The position numbers and the translations under genes are program-made. Below, one piece after another: positions 31,901 to 43,954 of a DNA stretch of 64,000 bases. The notes beneath the pieces are model-generated. The model saw nothing but the letters and a program-made list of their open reading frames with translations. It made no database searches and was not told the DNA's origin. The DNA comes from Linderina pennispora. Lineage: Eukaryota; Kickxellomycota; Kickxellomycetes; Kickxellales; Kickxellaceae. The stretch spans positions 372,001-436,000 of the forward strand of contig NW_024468262.1 in NCBI RefSeq assembly GCF_002104995.1. Reading direction: 5' to 3'. Within the stretch, counting starts at the first letter, position 1. Each line of letters opens with the position of its first letter.

Positions 31901-34208
31901 TGGCGTGGCCAGCTGCAGGCGATGCAGCCGAGCCATGCCCACCGATTATGCCGCCCCCAGCCCCCTGTCCTCCCGACTCAGAGGTATCAGGCAAAAACTG
32001 CTTAAACTCATCGAGCAGATCAGGGGCCGACGCAAACAGGACCTGCACCTGCGAGTAGACGTCCTGGATCGGCCGCGACTCCTTCTGGTACGTCTGCAGG
32101 ATCTCCAAGAACTCCTTGTAGTGGTCGGGCTCGGCTGCAAAAGCGCATCTTGATCTTGTTCACGTAGTTTATCGCGTGGTTGAACTCCATCGGCGCTTGG
32201 CGCGGGTGGTGCACATTGGCTCCTATGCTCGGCGAAGGCAACCTGGCTGGGTGCCCGAGCTGCCGCTGCCGCCTGGGCTCCATTTCCAGACACCGCAGCA
32301 CCAGAACCACCGTATGCTGCCAGACTCGTCTGCGGATGGGCATGCTGCTGAGTGGTTCCGCTGGCCGATGCCGAGCCCTGGCGAGACAGGTACTGCTCAC
32401 GCGAAGGGCCACGCTGCGCGCCGTACTGGTGGGACTGCGAGTGCGAGGCCGCCAGAGGGCTCTGGGGCTGGGCAGTGGGCTGTCGCCGGATGCATGTCTG
32501 GGAGAACTGAGCCGCTCGGGGTCGTGACACGCACGCCCTCGTTCGGATCATCAGACACGTCAATGCGGTACCCAGGCGGCAGGAACGTGTTGAATCCCTG
32601 GATCAGCGCCGGGACTGCCATAGAACAGCCGCGAGACACGCTCAATGACACCCGGTGTGTCGATGGTGTGGCTCTTGAAGTCTTTCATGATGTCCAGGAA
32701 CTGGTTGTACACCTCGGGCCGGTCTTGGAACTGCGACTTTACCATATCCAGATAGCTCAGCGCATCACGTACGTTCAGCGGGCGGCCAGCGGCATCCGCT
32801 GCTGCACCTGATGTAGCCTGCGTTCCTTCCGCGTTTCCTGACGTAGCAGTTGCTGCTGCAGGTGCAATCGCTTGGGTGGACACCAGACAGCTGCGGGTTT
32901 GCAGTGGCTGCAGCCGACTGAGGCTGCGCAGCTGCTATGCTTGCGGTTGCCTGAGGGTGCAGAGACCGATGGCGCAACTCGGGTCACAGCAGCAGCCGGT
33001 CCGTTGCCAGTATTTGTCGAGACCGCAGAGGCAGCTGCAGTGCTGGAAGGCTGCCTGGATACAACTGAGAATGTGGCCCCTGATGAAGCCTGAGGCGTGC
33101 TCATGGCTGGTGCTCTCGGCGAGGCCTGGACCATAGGAGGAATTGGCGAGTTCTGCACCGATGCGGTACGCTGCACCATCGGCGACTGCATCTGCTTTCC
33201 TGGCGGCACTGATGAAGCCTGCTGGGGCAGCGGCATCTGCGCCGACGACGGAGCGCGTGCGCTTGGTGACACAATTCCGCCTGCAGGCGTCGATATACGC
33301 GCACCCGACTGCACCTGCGACTGGCTGCCCGAAGCATAAGCGCTCGAGTTTGCAGGCGCTGCTGACCCGTGGATCGGGAGACGACGCCGGGTGCGGCAGA
33401 CTCTGCGCGCCAGGTGTGCTCTTCATGCCTGGGAATCGCCGATGCCTGCGTGCTGGTGAACGATGGCGACCGGGCGTAGGTGTTGCTGATAGGCGGAAGC
33501 GAAGGCAGCAGCGCCTGCCCCTGTAGCACTACCAGAAGCCGATGCCATTGCAGGGCTCTGTCCCAGTGTCTGTGGAGGCGGCAGCGAGCCTCCAGCATTA
33601 TACGGCGCTGTAGGGCGCGGTACCTGTGCAGTTACTGCGATCCCGCCACTGGCTGCAGCAGCACTGCTGGCTGCAACACCAGCGGCTGGCCCCCACAGGA
33701 GCACCAGAGTGCGATATCGGCGGCATGTACGGACGCGATGCTGCTGTATCGGCTTTTGGCGACATTGGTCTATGAAGTGTTATCACAAAAAAGGAGCGAG
33801 TGAGCGGGACCCGCTTGAGGCATGATTAGTAAGTATCACGCGATTACTGCAATGAGATAAAAATGATCAACAACGGCTGCTCCCCTACCCCCATTCCGCC
33901 GATTGCCGCTTTAGAGGGCGTCAGCATAAGGCGCTGCTGCCGGACTTTTATTACGCGGGACAGTCAGCGCTTGGCCAGTGCTAAAAACCGAAGCCAGACT
34001 ATGCTTACCTTTGGATGGGCGCGAGCTGGTTCTGAGGACCGCCAGCGTATCTGGGCTGCTGCTGTGCTGTGCTAGCGCCAGCTGGAGGCGGGAGCCCGCG
34101 CTGCTGTGGCGGCTGCTGCTGTGAACCAGTAGGCGGAGGATTATGCTGCTGGGGTGTCGACGACGACGACGACCCTTTGCTCCAAGCACGTGAGTCGCTG
34201 TTGTCCAT
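28975..34208 (-). CDS. SIN3: Histone deacetylase corepressor SIN3
   Basis: Exon 1 is 34009-34208 ([12 protein letters not shown]...LAPIQ); a 239 bp intron (33770-34008, GTAAGC...CATAG) precedes the long second exon. The N-terminal third is Gln/Pro/Ser/Ala-rich. PAH1 (32560-32800) reads [17 protein letters not shown] and [16 protein letters not shown]2 (32000-32200) [19 protein letters not shown]3 (31300-31500) [19 protein letters not shown]. The HDAC-interaction domain follows ([41 protein letters not shown]), then the Sin3 C-terminal domain to the stop at 28975. Sin3 scaffolds Rpd3-type deacetylases in the nucleus. At least nine single surplus bases must be skipped, including 32619 (PAH1), 32139 (PAH2) and 30910 (HID). 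A Gln tract (QQQQQQ) and Ser/Ala spacer lie near 30240. Confidence 0.93.
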
Positions 34209-34802
34209 GTTTGGGTAAAGAAGGGAGAGGAGAAAGCGCCGAAATGGGAGTCAGGAATAATAACAGAAAAATGGGAATAAGATAGTGCCAGGTTGTTTTC
34301 TAGTGTGTGACGGAGCGCGTGGTGGACGAAATAGACATACGCTGACGCGTTTTTAAAAAAAAAAGTGGTTGAGCGAGGAAGGAAGAGAGGTTGTTGCGCA
34401 ACCTGTCGGTTTGCACGCGCAGCTATTGTACGGGTGAAGGGGGAAGTACGAAACAGCGAATTCGGCACGGAGGAGGCCAATAAGCGGTCGAGCTACCTAA
34501 AAATGAATAAAAAAATTTTTTCTAGCCGCGTGTTTGAGGCACAATTGCAGCTGCGATAATGCGAACACCGAAATTTATAGCCAAACTCGAAGGTGTCAAG
34601 AAAGCGCTTAATAAAAACGAGCAAACTCGGGCAAAAGGAAAGAAGGAGCACTTTGTCGTCTTTCCCTCGGACGCCCACTAATACCTTGAGCAAGATTTTT
34701 AAACGGGTCTGTTGGGAAAAGCGGATGCAATGTTTGCAGAACTCGCGACGTCACTGCCCGGCTGGCCCGGCTCGCCGGCTCTGCCAGTCTGTGGCTCGCC
34801 AA

Positions 34803-35066
34803 TTACTGCCAATCGCGGTTTCCGGATTTGCTCACAAGGCCAATGCGCTCCTGGAGCGTCATGTGTTGGCGTCGGAATCCGCTCCTCGCGGTGTCCATCG
34901 CGCGGCAGCTCGGCGGGGCGGCGAATTGGCGTGGTGTTGCTCTTGGTCGGCGTACACGTGCTTGGCCTGCCCAAACTTTGTCCTTAAGGACCTGGCTCTG
35001 CAGCGCGGCCAGCTCCTCGACATCCTTGTTTGCTATGCTGATTGCGGCTGGAGGCTGGCGGATCAT
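34803..35066 (-). CDS. Possible small coiled-coil protein, unknown function
   Basis: A frame from ATG 35066 (MIRQPPAAISIANKDVEELAALQ) starts with a plausible short helix rich in Leu/Glu/Gln and runs to a stop at 34803. Alternative frames after residue 30 (KFGQAKHVYADQEQHH) look as protein-like as the uninterrupted one, so one or two of the window's typical one-base shifts may lie here and the end is uncertain. No family recognised. It could be non-coding. Confidence 0.28.
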   Translation of the reverse strand: MIRQPPAAISIANKDVEELAALQSQVLKDKVWAGQARVRRPRATPRQFAAPPSCRAMDTARSGFRRQHMTLQERIGLVSKSGNRDWQ

Positions 35067-36706
35067 CGTTTGTAAGCACAGGACGAAAAGCAGATAGGAG
35101 CGCAAATGGGAGCTGAATAGCCTGCAAGCATCGACTAGCTGCTATATTCAGAATTTCGATAACGCTAACAGTTATGGATGAAATTCAAAGTAATGCAAGT
35201 TTTGGCTGATAGAACTGTGATCACTACAACTAGCTTTGGCCTGCATACGACTCCTGGTTGTGCAGGGCACTTGTCATCACATACTAGCTCACTGCTGTAT
35301 AAGGTGATAGATCACCACTGTTCATTCAATCACCATTGCTAGTAGAGTATCTCTGCTTTCGCTTATTTTTGATGCGCCGTTTGGATGGCTACGCTTCCTT
35401 CTTGAGTACCATCATATGCAGATGAAGTAGAAGAATGAACTAGAGAACGGTGGTTGACGACGAGCAGGACTAGTAAGGCTCATTTGAGTGCGTGTATCGT
35501 ATTCGCGGAAAATGCGTTGGTAGGACATGATTACCGCAGGTACTATTCTGGGCTAGAGAGAAATGCCTATCATACTGCTGGATAAGCACCACCAGTGACG
35601 ACGACTACCATGTACATTGATCAAAGTTAGATTTTCTTGCTGGTATTCTAAATATGTAAGCCGCCGATAGATAGCCCCGAATAAGGTGCACTATTTAGGC
35701 GATTCACTTAATGGTCACTGGCAGTTTGTTAGTTTGCGAATAAGCGCTAAGGCTCCAGATGTGTAAATGAGCCATGTTTGCTACCATTTCTCTGACAATA
35801 GTGTGCAGTCCACACTACGGCATTTCACTCTCCAGATTACAAGGCCATGTCTCATAGTGTAAACAGATATAACAAACGGTAGGCACTCAGTTAAAAAATA
35901 TATTTAACCAGCATTACAATACCATATTGAGTGAGTTTATATATACAAGATTAAAATCGGTCATCATATCGGTTAAAAAACCACTAGCTGTCCAATTTGA
36001 CGCGGCTATCCATAGCACTTAGTATATCACAGATATGTATAGTTTGAAGAAGTTGTGTAGATAGTAAAGACTCCATGAGAGACAGAGATATTCAGTGTAC
36101 TGCCAACAGCATCGCTGCTGCTCTGAAGAGCTTTTCTTTCAACAAAACTCCCCACCAGGTTCGGAATTCTTCCACGACGCCCCTCACCATTCACCACCTC
36201 CTTTGCCTTACTGCTCTACGTTCAGGACTATTGTTTAAAACTGCAGGGCGGACGCAGGCTGCCGGTGCAGTAATGTACTCCAGGCAAGGCGATCGTAGGA
36301 TGATGTTCTCGAGGACCTTAGCAACTGCAACATTGCTAGACATTGCGATGGCAGGGCATCTAAGTTGTTTACTGAGGTGGTAGGCCAGGGATATCCGCAG
36401 GCAGATCTGGGCTGGACGAGTGGCAGTGGAAGTGGGGGGTAATTTGCTGCCTGCCTGTTATTGCCATAGCGCTCCTGACAGTATCTCTGAAGGACAGATA
36501 AAGTGGTGACCTGTGGTTCTGCATCGGCAAATTTTGGTGCGACAGCCGACACGCGACTCGACAATGTTTGCAGTCCTTGAGCATTCTCACCTCTGCCTTC
36601 TGCTGGGCTCCCTTTATCGCATTCAGGATGCCAGTTGTGCTCGCATGCTCTTGCTGCTATAGTAGTCTAGTGGAGGATGTCGAGATGCCATAGGAGAGGG
36701 AGGCGT

Positions 36707-37186
36707 CTAATGAGCACTGAAAGTCTGTGCAGATCGCCCGGATTCAGGTCGATGATCAGCTTTATCAGCACGACCCATGCTATTCAACCAGAGAACGGTA
36801 TCGAGTTTCCTACCGATGTAGCATCCATGGAATTTGACGGTCATCTGAATAATTGGTTGATAATGCCGCGTGGCAGTCGAACAGGCCAGGTACCGTATAC
36901 CATGGTAATGACCTTTAATGTCGTCCCACCGGTCTCTATCCTCGGATTGATCAACTGAAGTCCTTGAAGGTCCTCGATAATAGTTTAATATTTTTAGCAG
37001 ATGCCGGTGGAACAGCTCGTAGACATCCTCGTATGAGATTGGAGAGTAAAACAAGCGCCAGTTTAATGCTTGGGAACTGAGGATCGAGGCTGCTATTGGG
37101 AGTTTGACGCCGTTCGTTATGCGCAGTCGTTTGGCCTTGCGCAGGTGTCTGACAGAGTACCCTGGCAATCTACAAATAGTTTGCAA
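36707..37186 (-). pseudogene. Possible gene relic of unknown family
   Basis: A 159-residue minus-strand frame has protein-like composition (SSQALNWRLFYSPISYEDVY, LFHRHLLKILNYYRG, WLNSMGRADKADHR) but no start context, and the flanking frames (36235-36590, 37321-37700) have similar isolated stretches that do not join cleanly. This looks like a degenerate member of a lineage-specific family. No function can be assigned. Confidence 0.25.
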
Positions 37187-37264
37187 GTACGCTTCGTGGG
37201 GCTCAAGCTGCCACAGTATGCGGGAGAATGATGGAAAGGCAGGTCAGAAGGGCAGGTTGGAGCA

Positions 37265-37325
37265 GCAGGGAATACTTCCTAAAAAATACTTCCTTAAAAA
37301 TACTTTCTAAATAATACTTCCTAAA
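37265..37325. repeat. Short imperfect tandem repeat
   Basis: About four imperfect copies of a 12-16 base unit around ATACTTCCTAAA, with A/T length changes between copies. A microsatellite-like sequence in the gene-poor island. Confidence 0.7.
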
Positions 37326-38449
37326 TGTCAATCAGCAGTGGCTCGTATGCCGCACACAGCATGGTGTAGAACAGGTTCAGATTGAGTGGAGTGCGAAGGT
37401 CTATCAAAGCCAGAAGTTTTGCATCTTGAACAAGGCTGCAGCTCAACGATATCCCTGTCAGATATACTGGCACCGCGCTGGAAGATGCCAGGACCAATGA
37501 ACTTGAGGCTGCAGATGCTGCTTCCAGTCGAATAGCTCTAGATGGAGCATATTGAGCAACTTCGGAATTGGTGATTTGCAGCGGCACTGCTCGTTTTCCA
37601 TGATAACTAGGATGTAGGTAATCTCGTCGGCATATACACTGTTGATGAGCCTGTTAACACCTGTGCACCAGAGAGACTCATGGTACTTGTGTCCGTTGCA
37701 TAGGGGACAGAGCGGTGCTCAAATATGACCGGCTGCTTACATGACTTGGGTAGGTGCAGCCTAGGGTTCATGCACGCCTTTCTACAATCAAGAGCAGCTT
37801 TTTGAATGATTCACAGGATGGGAATTGAGCACCAGATAGGAAAGAGAGCCTCTGCTTTTGAGGTAAAGCGTTGAAGAAAAGGATTCAAGAGGAAGGCTTT
37901 TTTTTTTCACATGTTTTCCAATCTGCATATCTCAGCTAGCATTGCAAGTATATACTCGTTCCTCGGATACAAACATGCTGTACTTTTTGGAGATCGCTCG
38001 GTGCCAGCAAGAACATAGACTGCTAGCAGCCTCAAAAGTAGCGCACCACCTGCAGGGGCTCCTACATCGCATATACATCCTAATTCTAATTGGTGGATCA
38101 GATCCAGGAACATATGCACTTAAAGGCGCAGGTAGCGATGTGACTCACACCCACAGACATATAGATTGCCCATGAGGTGCTAAACGCTCACATTTCATGT
38201 TGCAGTGCATGTAGAGCATCAAACATAGCGCAGGCTCACTGCAATTTGAACGATACATCTATGCTGCAATGTATAAAAAATCGAATTGTGAAGTATGTTA
38301 CAAGTAAAAGAAAGATGACGGGATAAGGAGATGCGTTTACCCAACAACAAAGGTGACCTTCTTTGACGATTTGATGGCAGTCCGCAGAGTCGATGCCAGC
38401 TGCCAGGTGGCGAGCATGGTGGTGATGATGCCGGCGGTGCAAGTGCTTG

Positions 38450-41400
38450 TTATGACCGCGCAGCGTCCAACGTACCGCTGGCGTGAGCATCAAGCATTCC
38501 CGAGCCATTCGAGTGCATGACGCCAAAGTCGTGAATGATGCCGCTCGGCGCACTCTCACTGTCCGACGACTGCGAGTTCAGCGTTGTGCTCTCATCCGAG
38601 ACCGGCGACAGGCTGCCGGTGCACGAGCGCGCCACCAGCCCTGGACAGATTTGGCATGCTGCTGAAATGGAGCTGCTCGTCGCTGCTCGAGATCTCGTCA
38701 ATCAGTGGCGAGGCATGCTCGCGGATCTCGGCTGCCAGCGCATCGTCCTCGCCGTCGGATGACTCGGGCGACTCGTACCACTGCACGATCGGGCTCTTGT
38801 CAATGAGCTCGGACTCGTACATGATGCGCAGTAGCACGGCGTGCTTGGCTAGCCGCGCCCGCTGGTTGGCCAGCGACAGGCGCTCCAGCTGCCTCAGCAC
38901 TGTGTCCTGGTCGCTCTGCCTGACGATAAATGCGTGGAACAGCTTGACAATGCGCATCACTGCCTGCAGCGGCGACCCGATCTCGTCGCGCTACCCTCTT
39001 TGACAGAGCCGAAGGCCGAGTGCCAGCGACAGACGCGGCAGCTTCCTGCACATCGGCGACAGCCTTTGCGACTGCGTCGCTGGCCGAGTAGTCAGCGGTG
39101 GACTCGACAAGCCGGTACAGAGACTCGATAAAGGCGCAGAGCACAGACTCGTGAGTCGAGCCGAACTCAGCCGCCAGCTCCTGGATATTGTTCATCATGA
39201 ACCCTGGGTTGAGCCCGCCGCGAGCCCCCTGCAGCAGGTGTGATGACGCCCGGCAGATGAATTTTGCGATGCGCTGGTCCACAGGCAGCGTCGCAATGCG
39301 CTCCTGGACGCTGCCGTCGGCCTCGGTGATGCCCATGATATCGCCAGCTGAGGACTGCGGCTGCGACTGCGACTGCTCGCGCTGGCGCTGAGTGTGGCGA
39401 CGGATAAAGTCCTCGTCGGGTGACTCAGCCTCGCCTTCCGAGTCGTCCTCGGTGATAGTGATGTCGTCGATGTCCGCGGCCAGGTCGAGGATACCGGTGC
39501 GGGCATAGTAGCGGTCGATGACGGCCTTGACTGGGTCAACAGCCTTCGCACCATCATCAGACAGCTCCGCCTCATCGCTGCTTTCGACCTCAGAAGCCGC
39601 AGCACGCCAAATTGGAGTACGCGCACGCGGGGTAGCCAGCACGGCAGGGGGAGGGGCTCCAAAGTCGACAGAGTCAAAGTCGCTGCCGCTCAGAGCCTCG
39701 TCATCCGATATCGAGTAGCGCCGGCTGTCGGTGGTCTCCGACTCGCCCTCAGAGTGTATTTCCCATTCCATGGTAGCATCCTCGCCGGTGCTGGGATCGT
39801 GGTGGAAGCCCTCAAACGAGATTGTGATGTCGTGGCTGTCTTCATCCTCGTCCGAGTCAACATCCTCGGATGCCTCAGACTCGTTGTCAGACTCCTCGGT
39901 ATCGGCATCATCGTCACTGGACTCGGCATCAATGGCATGGGCAGGGACAGACATGAACTCGATCTGTAGCTCGTGGGCATTATCATCATCATCATCCTCG
40001 TCGATGTCCGAGTCGTCCTCGGACTCCTCGCTCTCCCAGGCATCGTCGTTGTCGTCGGTGACGGCTTCTTCGAGCTGGCTCTCAGGCTGGTCGAACTGGA
40101 CATCGACGTCGCTGTCCTCCTCATCCACCTCCCAAGCAGTGGTAAGGAAGTCAATGCCGAGGTCGCCGGGCAGCATAACCTTTCTGGATGCAGATGACAT
40201 AAACGTGCTGTCAGAGGCGCTGCGGCGGATGGATGGCGGCGGCGACAGATCGGAGGTGGTGTGCAAAATCGGAGACGAGTGGAGCAGAGGCAGATGCGGT
40301 GGCGTTTTTCGAGCTGGCGGGTTTGCTGCCACGCTCCATCTGGAAGCCAAGCTTGACGTGGAAGCTGGCGCTGTCGGTGTCGCTAAACTCCTGATCGCTG
40401 CCGCTACCAGGGATAACAAAGGCCGGGTGCTTGCCATCCTCATCATCTGAGGCAGCAGCCATGTTTTCCTGCAGGGATTTCACCAGCGTCTCCATGTCCT
40501 GGTCATGCTGCAGGGTCATCACCTTGCGCATGAAAATCTTTGACTGCCGCTCAGCCGCCAGCTGCTGGCTGACCTCGTAGTATGCGTCCTCGACCAGCTG
40601 GTTGACCAGCTCCAGTTTGCGGATCCGGCGCTCCAGCTTCTGGATGTACGCCAGCTGATTGTCGCCAGCATGCGTGGGGCCCGAGATATCCGACGCCACT
40701 GGCGCTGCTGCACGGCGCGAATTCTCAATGTGACTCTGAGCGCCGCCACCTTCAGCCACCTGGGCGTGGTCATCGTGGATGAGCATCTTGTCGCTGATTT
40801 TTTCGGGACTGCTGATAATACCTCTGCTGCTGCTGTTGCTGCTCGTACGGCGGGGGGCAGGCCATCGCAGCGCCAACCAAGCCCAGCGTGTCGTCCACAA
40901 CATCCCGGCTGACGCCTTTGAGACCAGCAACTGTGTTGGTGCCGATGTTGGCACGCCAAACCAGGCTCCGGAACATCCAACGATGCCGCCGTCGCTGACT
41001 CGGCACAGTACCGGCTAATGCAACACTGGCACTGACAAGCGCACGTTGCACACCGATTGTGATCGAACCCAAAGGTGTCGCCGGGCTCGTCAGACACGCT
41101 GCTGGCACTCGGACTGAACCACGGCCTCTTTAATCCAAGCAGGCACTCGGGTAAGGCGATGCGCTGCGACGGGCACTCGCAGTCAATGCACGCCAGAAAC
41201 AGCGACGGGAAAAAGAACTGCGCCATGTCCACGATAAAATCCACTGCCGACACTACAGGCGCTGGCAGGATGCTGCTGTCCAAAAACGACCCCTTTGCGC
41301 GTCCCATAGCGTCTGTAATAGGGACCGCAATAACCGGCACTGTGTTGCTATTACGCCGGCGCAGAGAACGGCGGCGCGCGCGCGGTGTGTCGATGTTGCT

Positions 41401-41451
41401 GTAGTTTGCTGAGCGGGGTCCCAGAACCGAACGCGTGCTGCACTGACTCAT
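38450..41451 (-). CDS. Large acidic coiled-coil protein with a possible C-terminal W2 (eIF2B-epsilon-like) domain
   Basis: ATG 41451 opens MSQCSTRSVLGPRSANYSNI. The protein continues about 1,000 residues if single surplus bases near 40985, 40815, 40264, 38993 and 38660 are skipped. Order: Arg/Ser-rich head, a hydrophobic stretch (FIVDMAQFFFPSLFLACIDC) that could anchor in a membrane, Cys-rich segment, a coiled coil (LAYIQKLERRIRKLELVNQL, cited to 20), a ~250-residue Asp/Glu/Ser-rich region, and a helical C-terminal domain. The latter has VLLRIMYESELIDKSPIVQW, resembling AA-box 1 of W2 domains in eIF2B-epsilon and eIF5, preceded by HEAT-like helices. The nucleotidyl-transferase part of true eIF2B-epsilon is absent. 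The W2 assignment is tentative, and the two halves could be separate genes. Confidence 0.55.
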
Positions 41452-42383
41452 GGGTAGTAATAGTGGATAAAATGTGAGAAAAAGGAGAAAAGCGTATGTT
41501 TGGTCGCAGGGGATGTTTGGAAAGAAAAAAAGAAGCGAGCGCTGGTCTATAATAGGCAATAATAAGGGAGCACTCGCAGACGCGAAAATGAATAATAAAA
41601 GCGCAGTTGGCAATAGTCCTCACAGGATAAAGGGCGAGGCAATAGCTTTAACTCGGTGAACAAACGTAATTTCGGCAAACAAGAAAGAGTTGGAGAGAAT
41701 TGGCTGGGCAAATGATAGCATAGTTTCGCAACAAAAAAGGTGTGGAAATTTGAATAGAACAAAAAAGTTCAGGGGAGACAAAAGCAGAGAATTTCCCGCT
41801 GGGCAGAGACGAAAAAATTAGTCATCTGTAGTGGCCTCATGGCCAGCCTATCACGGGATCCCCCGCTCGAGAAGGGCTGTTTTGGCAGTTGGAGCACTGT
41901 GGAGAGGGGAGGGCAAATTTTTCATCTGTCCTCATTGTGCGGTGCTAGGCCGGGCCTATTGCTGCACCCTTTTGGCAACTCCACTCGCCCACCCGCCGGC
42001 CAGCCCGGGAAAGACGCGTCGCCAAAACGCCCTGCCCTGCCAGCGCTTGACAATTAATAAGCACGAGTCTTGGCCTCGCTGCGCCTGCCTGCAGGCCCAT
42101 GGCTATTTCAAGACCCCCTGCAGTCAGATGACTTCTTTGAGTTATATTGCGCAAAAGGCCCGGGGGATATTTTTATTTCGCGCATAGTCTGTGCTCCGAG
42201 GCCAGCCTTTGCCCAGCGCATGTGCCGGCAGGAGCAGCCGCCGGCTCGCCATGCATACTGGCCATTGCACCCAATGTCTCGCACATGCAGCAGCACCTGC
42301 AGCACAATGCCACCAATAGCGGAGAGGGACATGAGATTTCTTTAGAAACTGGAAAGAGGCAATATGTGCGTGGGAACCAGCTA
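41452..42383. other. Intergenic region, no gene seen
   Basis: About 930 bp containing the promoter of the large acidic protein gene and the 3' region of the transporter. No convincing open frame, repeat or RNA. Confidence 0.4.
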
Positions 42384-43954
42384 CTAGATCTTGAGCCAGA
42401 CTTTCCGCGAAACCCCAATACGCAGCGCCAGAATGCTTAGAGTAGCGATCAAGTACACGCCGCCGCAGAACAGCGCGACTGTGCCGTATCCACTGCTGGT
42501 CTGTCCGAGTTTTTCGTACAGGACCCTGGCGACGACAGGGGCAGCCGAAGTGGTTAGCACCATCCCAATCCCCAACAACCCAACATTGTTTGCCAGTCCG
42601 TTCTGGCCAAACAGTGTCACCGAGCACAGTGGCACCATCGGCGTCAGGCTGCCCGCAAACAGCCCAAACACGCATGCAAATATCATCATAATCATGAACG
42701 ACTTGGCCGGGTACCACACAAAGAAGCACGAGATCGTGACCAGCATGTGCGTGACGAAGAACATGTTGACGTTGCCCGCCACATCGGCGATGTATCCGAT
42801 CGTGATCCGTCCGATGATCGTCGCGCCATTCGCCACACCTGTGATCAGGGCGCCCTGCTCGCTCGTGAGGCCAATGCCGATCGAGTACACCGGGCAAGAA
42901 GAACAGCACCACATAAAAGCCAGCCTCCGCCAGCATCACGGCCACGTTCAGGAACCAGAACTCCTTGGACCGCAGGACGCCTTTGGTGCTGTGTACGTCG
43001 CGCACACCAAAGCTGCGCACCGAGTGGCGCTTTTTGGCAGCAAGGCTGCTGAATCGGAGGCTGCTGTTCGAGCATCCCGTCACTATTGGATGCCATCTCG
43101 CAGTTCTCGAGCTCCTCGGCCTGCGGCCTCTGCCTCGATGAGCTCTTCCTGGCTTAGTGCTCATTCCAACACTGACCAGTGCGATGCCGATTCCGAGGAT
43201 CACAGCGAGGATCTTGACTGCGTTTGACAGCGAGTACTGGTTGATCAGCCACCGCGTGAGTGGAGCGAGAACGAGCCCGCCAACGCCTGAGCCCGAGTGC
43301 ACTAGGCCTATCAGGAAGCCCTGCTTTTTGCGGAACCATGACGTTGGAATTGTTGAGACCACAATGAATACCGTGCCGACGCCGGCGCCCGACAGAATGC
43401 CTTGCGTCAGTGTGAGTTGCCATACCTAAAGTAAATATCGCAATGAAGCAGATTGTGGCTGTCAATAGATACGATTGTATAGCATATCGATATTGTCATA
43501 CATCCCCGTTCCAAAACACAGCCCGGTGTCCCACTGGACTCCCCAAGAGACCGCTGTCGAAGCGTGCTATTCTTACCTCGCTGCAGAATCCAGCCGCAAA
43601 CAGGCCTGCAGACAGCATAATTCCGCCGACCAGCGTCGTCAGACCCATGCCCACCCGCTCGCAGAGCGCTCCAGCAATGGTCGTAAACAGGTAGTTGGAT
43701 GAGACATGCACAGCACCGATAGCGATGGCCGGCGATATGGACCTGCTGGCACCGGTGTTTTCAGTGCTGAACAGCTTCTCGTATTCTTCCTCAAACACAC
43801 CATACGAGTTTGTCACGCCTGAGCCCAAGAACATGCCCATGAATGCAGCTACCACGACGATGCTGGCGCTGAGATTGGGATGGGTGATGCAGAAGCCCTT
43901 GGTCAGGCCGATCTTGGGCAGCTTGGAGAGCCTGGACAGCGCCTTCTTGTACAT
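42384..43954 (-). CDS. Monocarboxylate-type MFS transporter
   Basis: Exon 1 43577-43954, a 151 bp intron (43426-43576, GTAAGA...TTTAG), exon 2 42384-43425; about 471 residues. Twelve membrane segments fit: exon 1 gives LSASIVVVAAFMGMFLGSGV and the MCT-like TNSYGVFEEEY; exon 2 gives TLTQGILSGAGVGTVFIVVS, SWFRKKQGFLIGLVHSGSGV with the family RKR/x-G region, and later GALITGVANGATIIGRITIG and IADVAGNVNMFF. Such proteins carry lactate, pyruvate or related acids with protons across plasma or organelle membranes; substrate cannot be read here. One surplus base near 42905 separates helix 7 from 8. Three further one-base steps near 43150, 43110 and 43045 would give an acidic, Gln-rich central loop and cancel each other. 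Confidence 0.86.

Larger units (their letters stand above)
35106..38449. other. Gene-poor, AT-richer island
   Basis: About 3.3 kb without a recognisable conserved gene, unlike the dense surroundings. 35100-36070 has no frame worth noting and many AT-rich tracts. 36370-37700 contains decayed-looking protein fragments (listed separately) and a short tandem repeat near 37265. A run of nine T lies at about 37899-37907. It may be an old insertion site or subtelomere-like relic DNA; I see no terminal repeats that would define an element. Confidence 0.4.
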
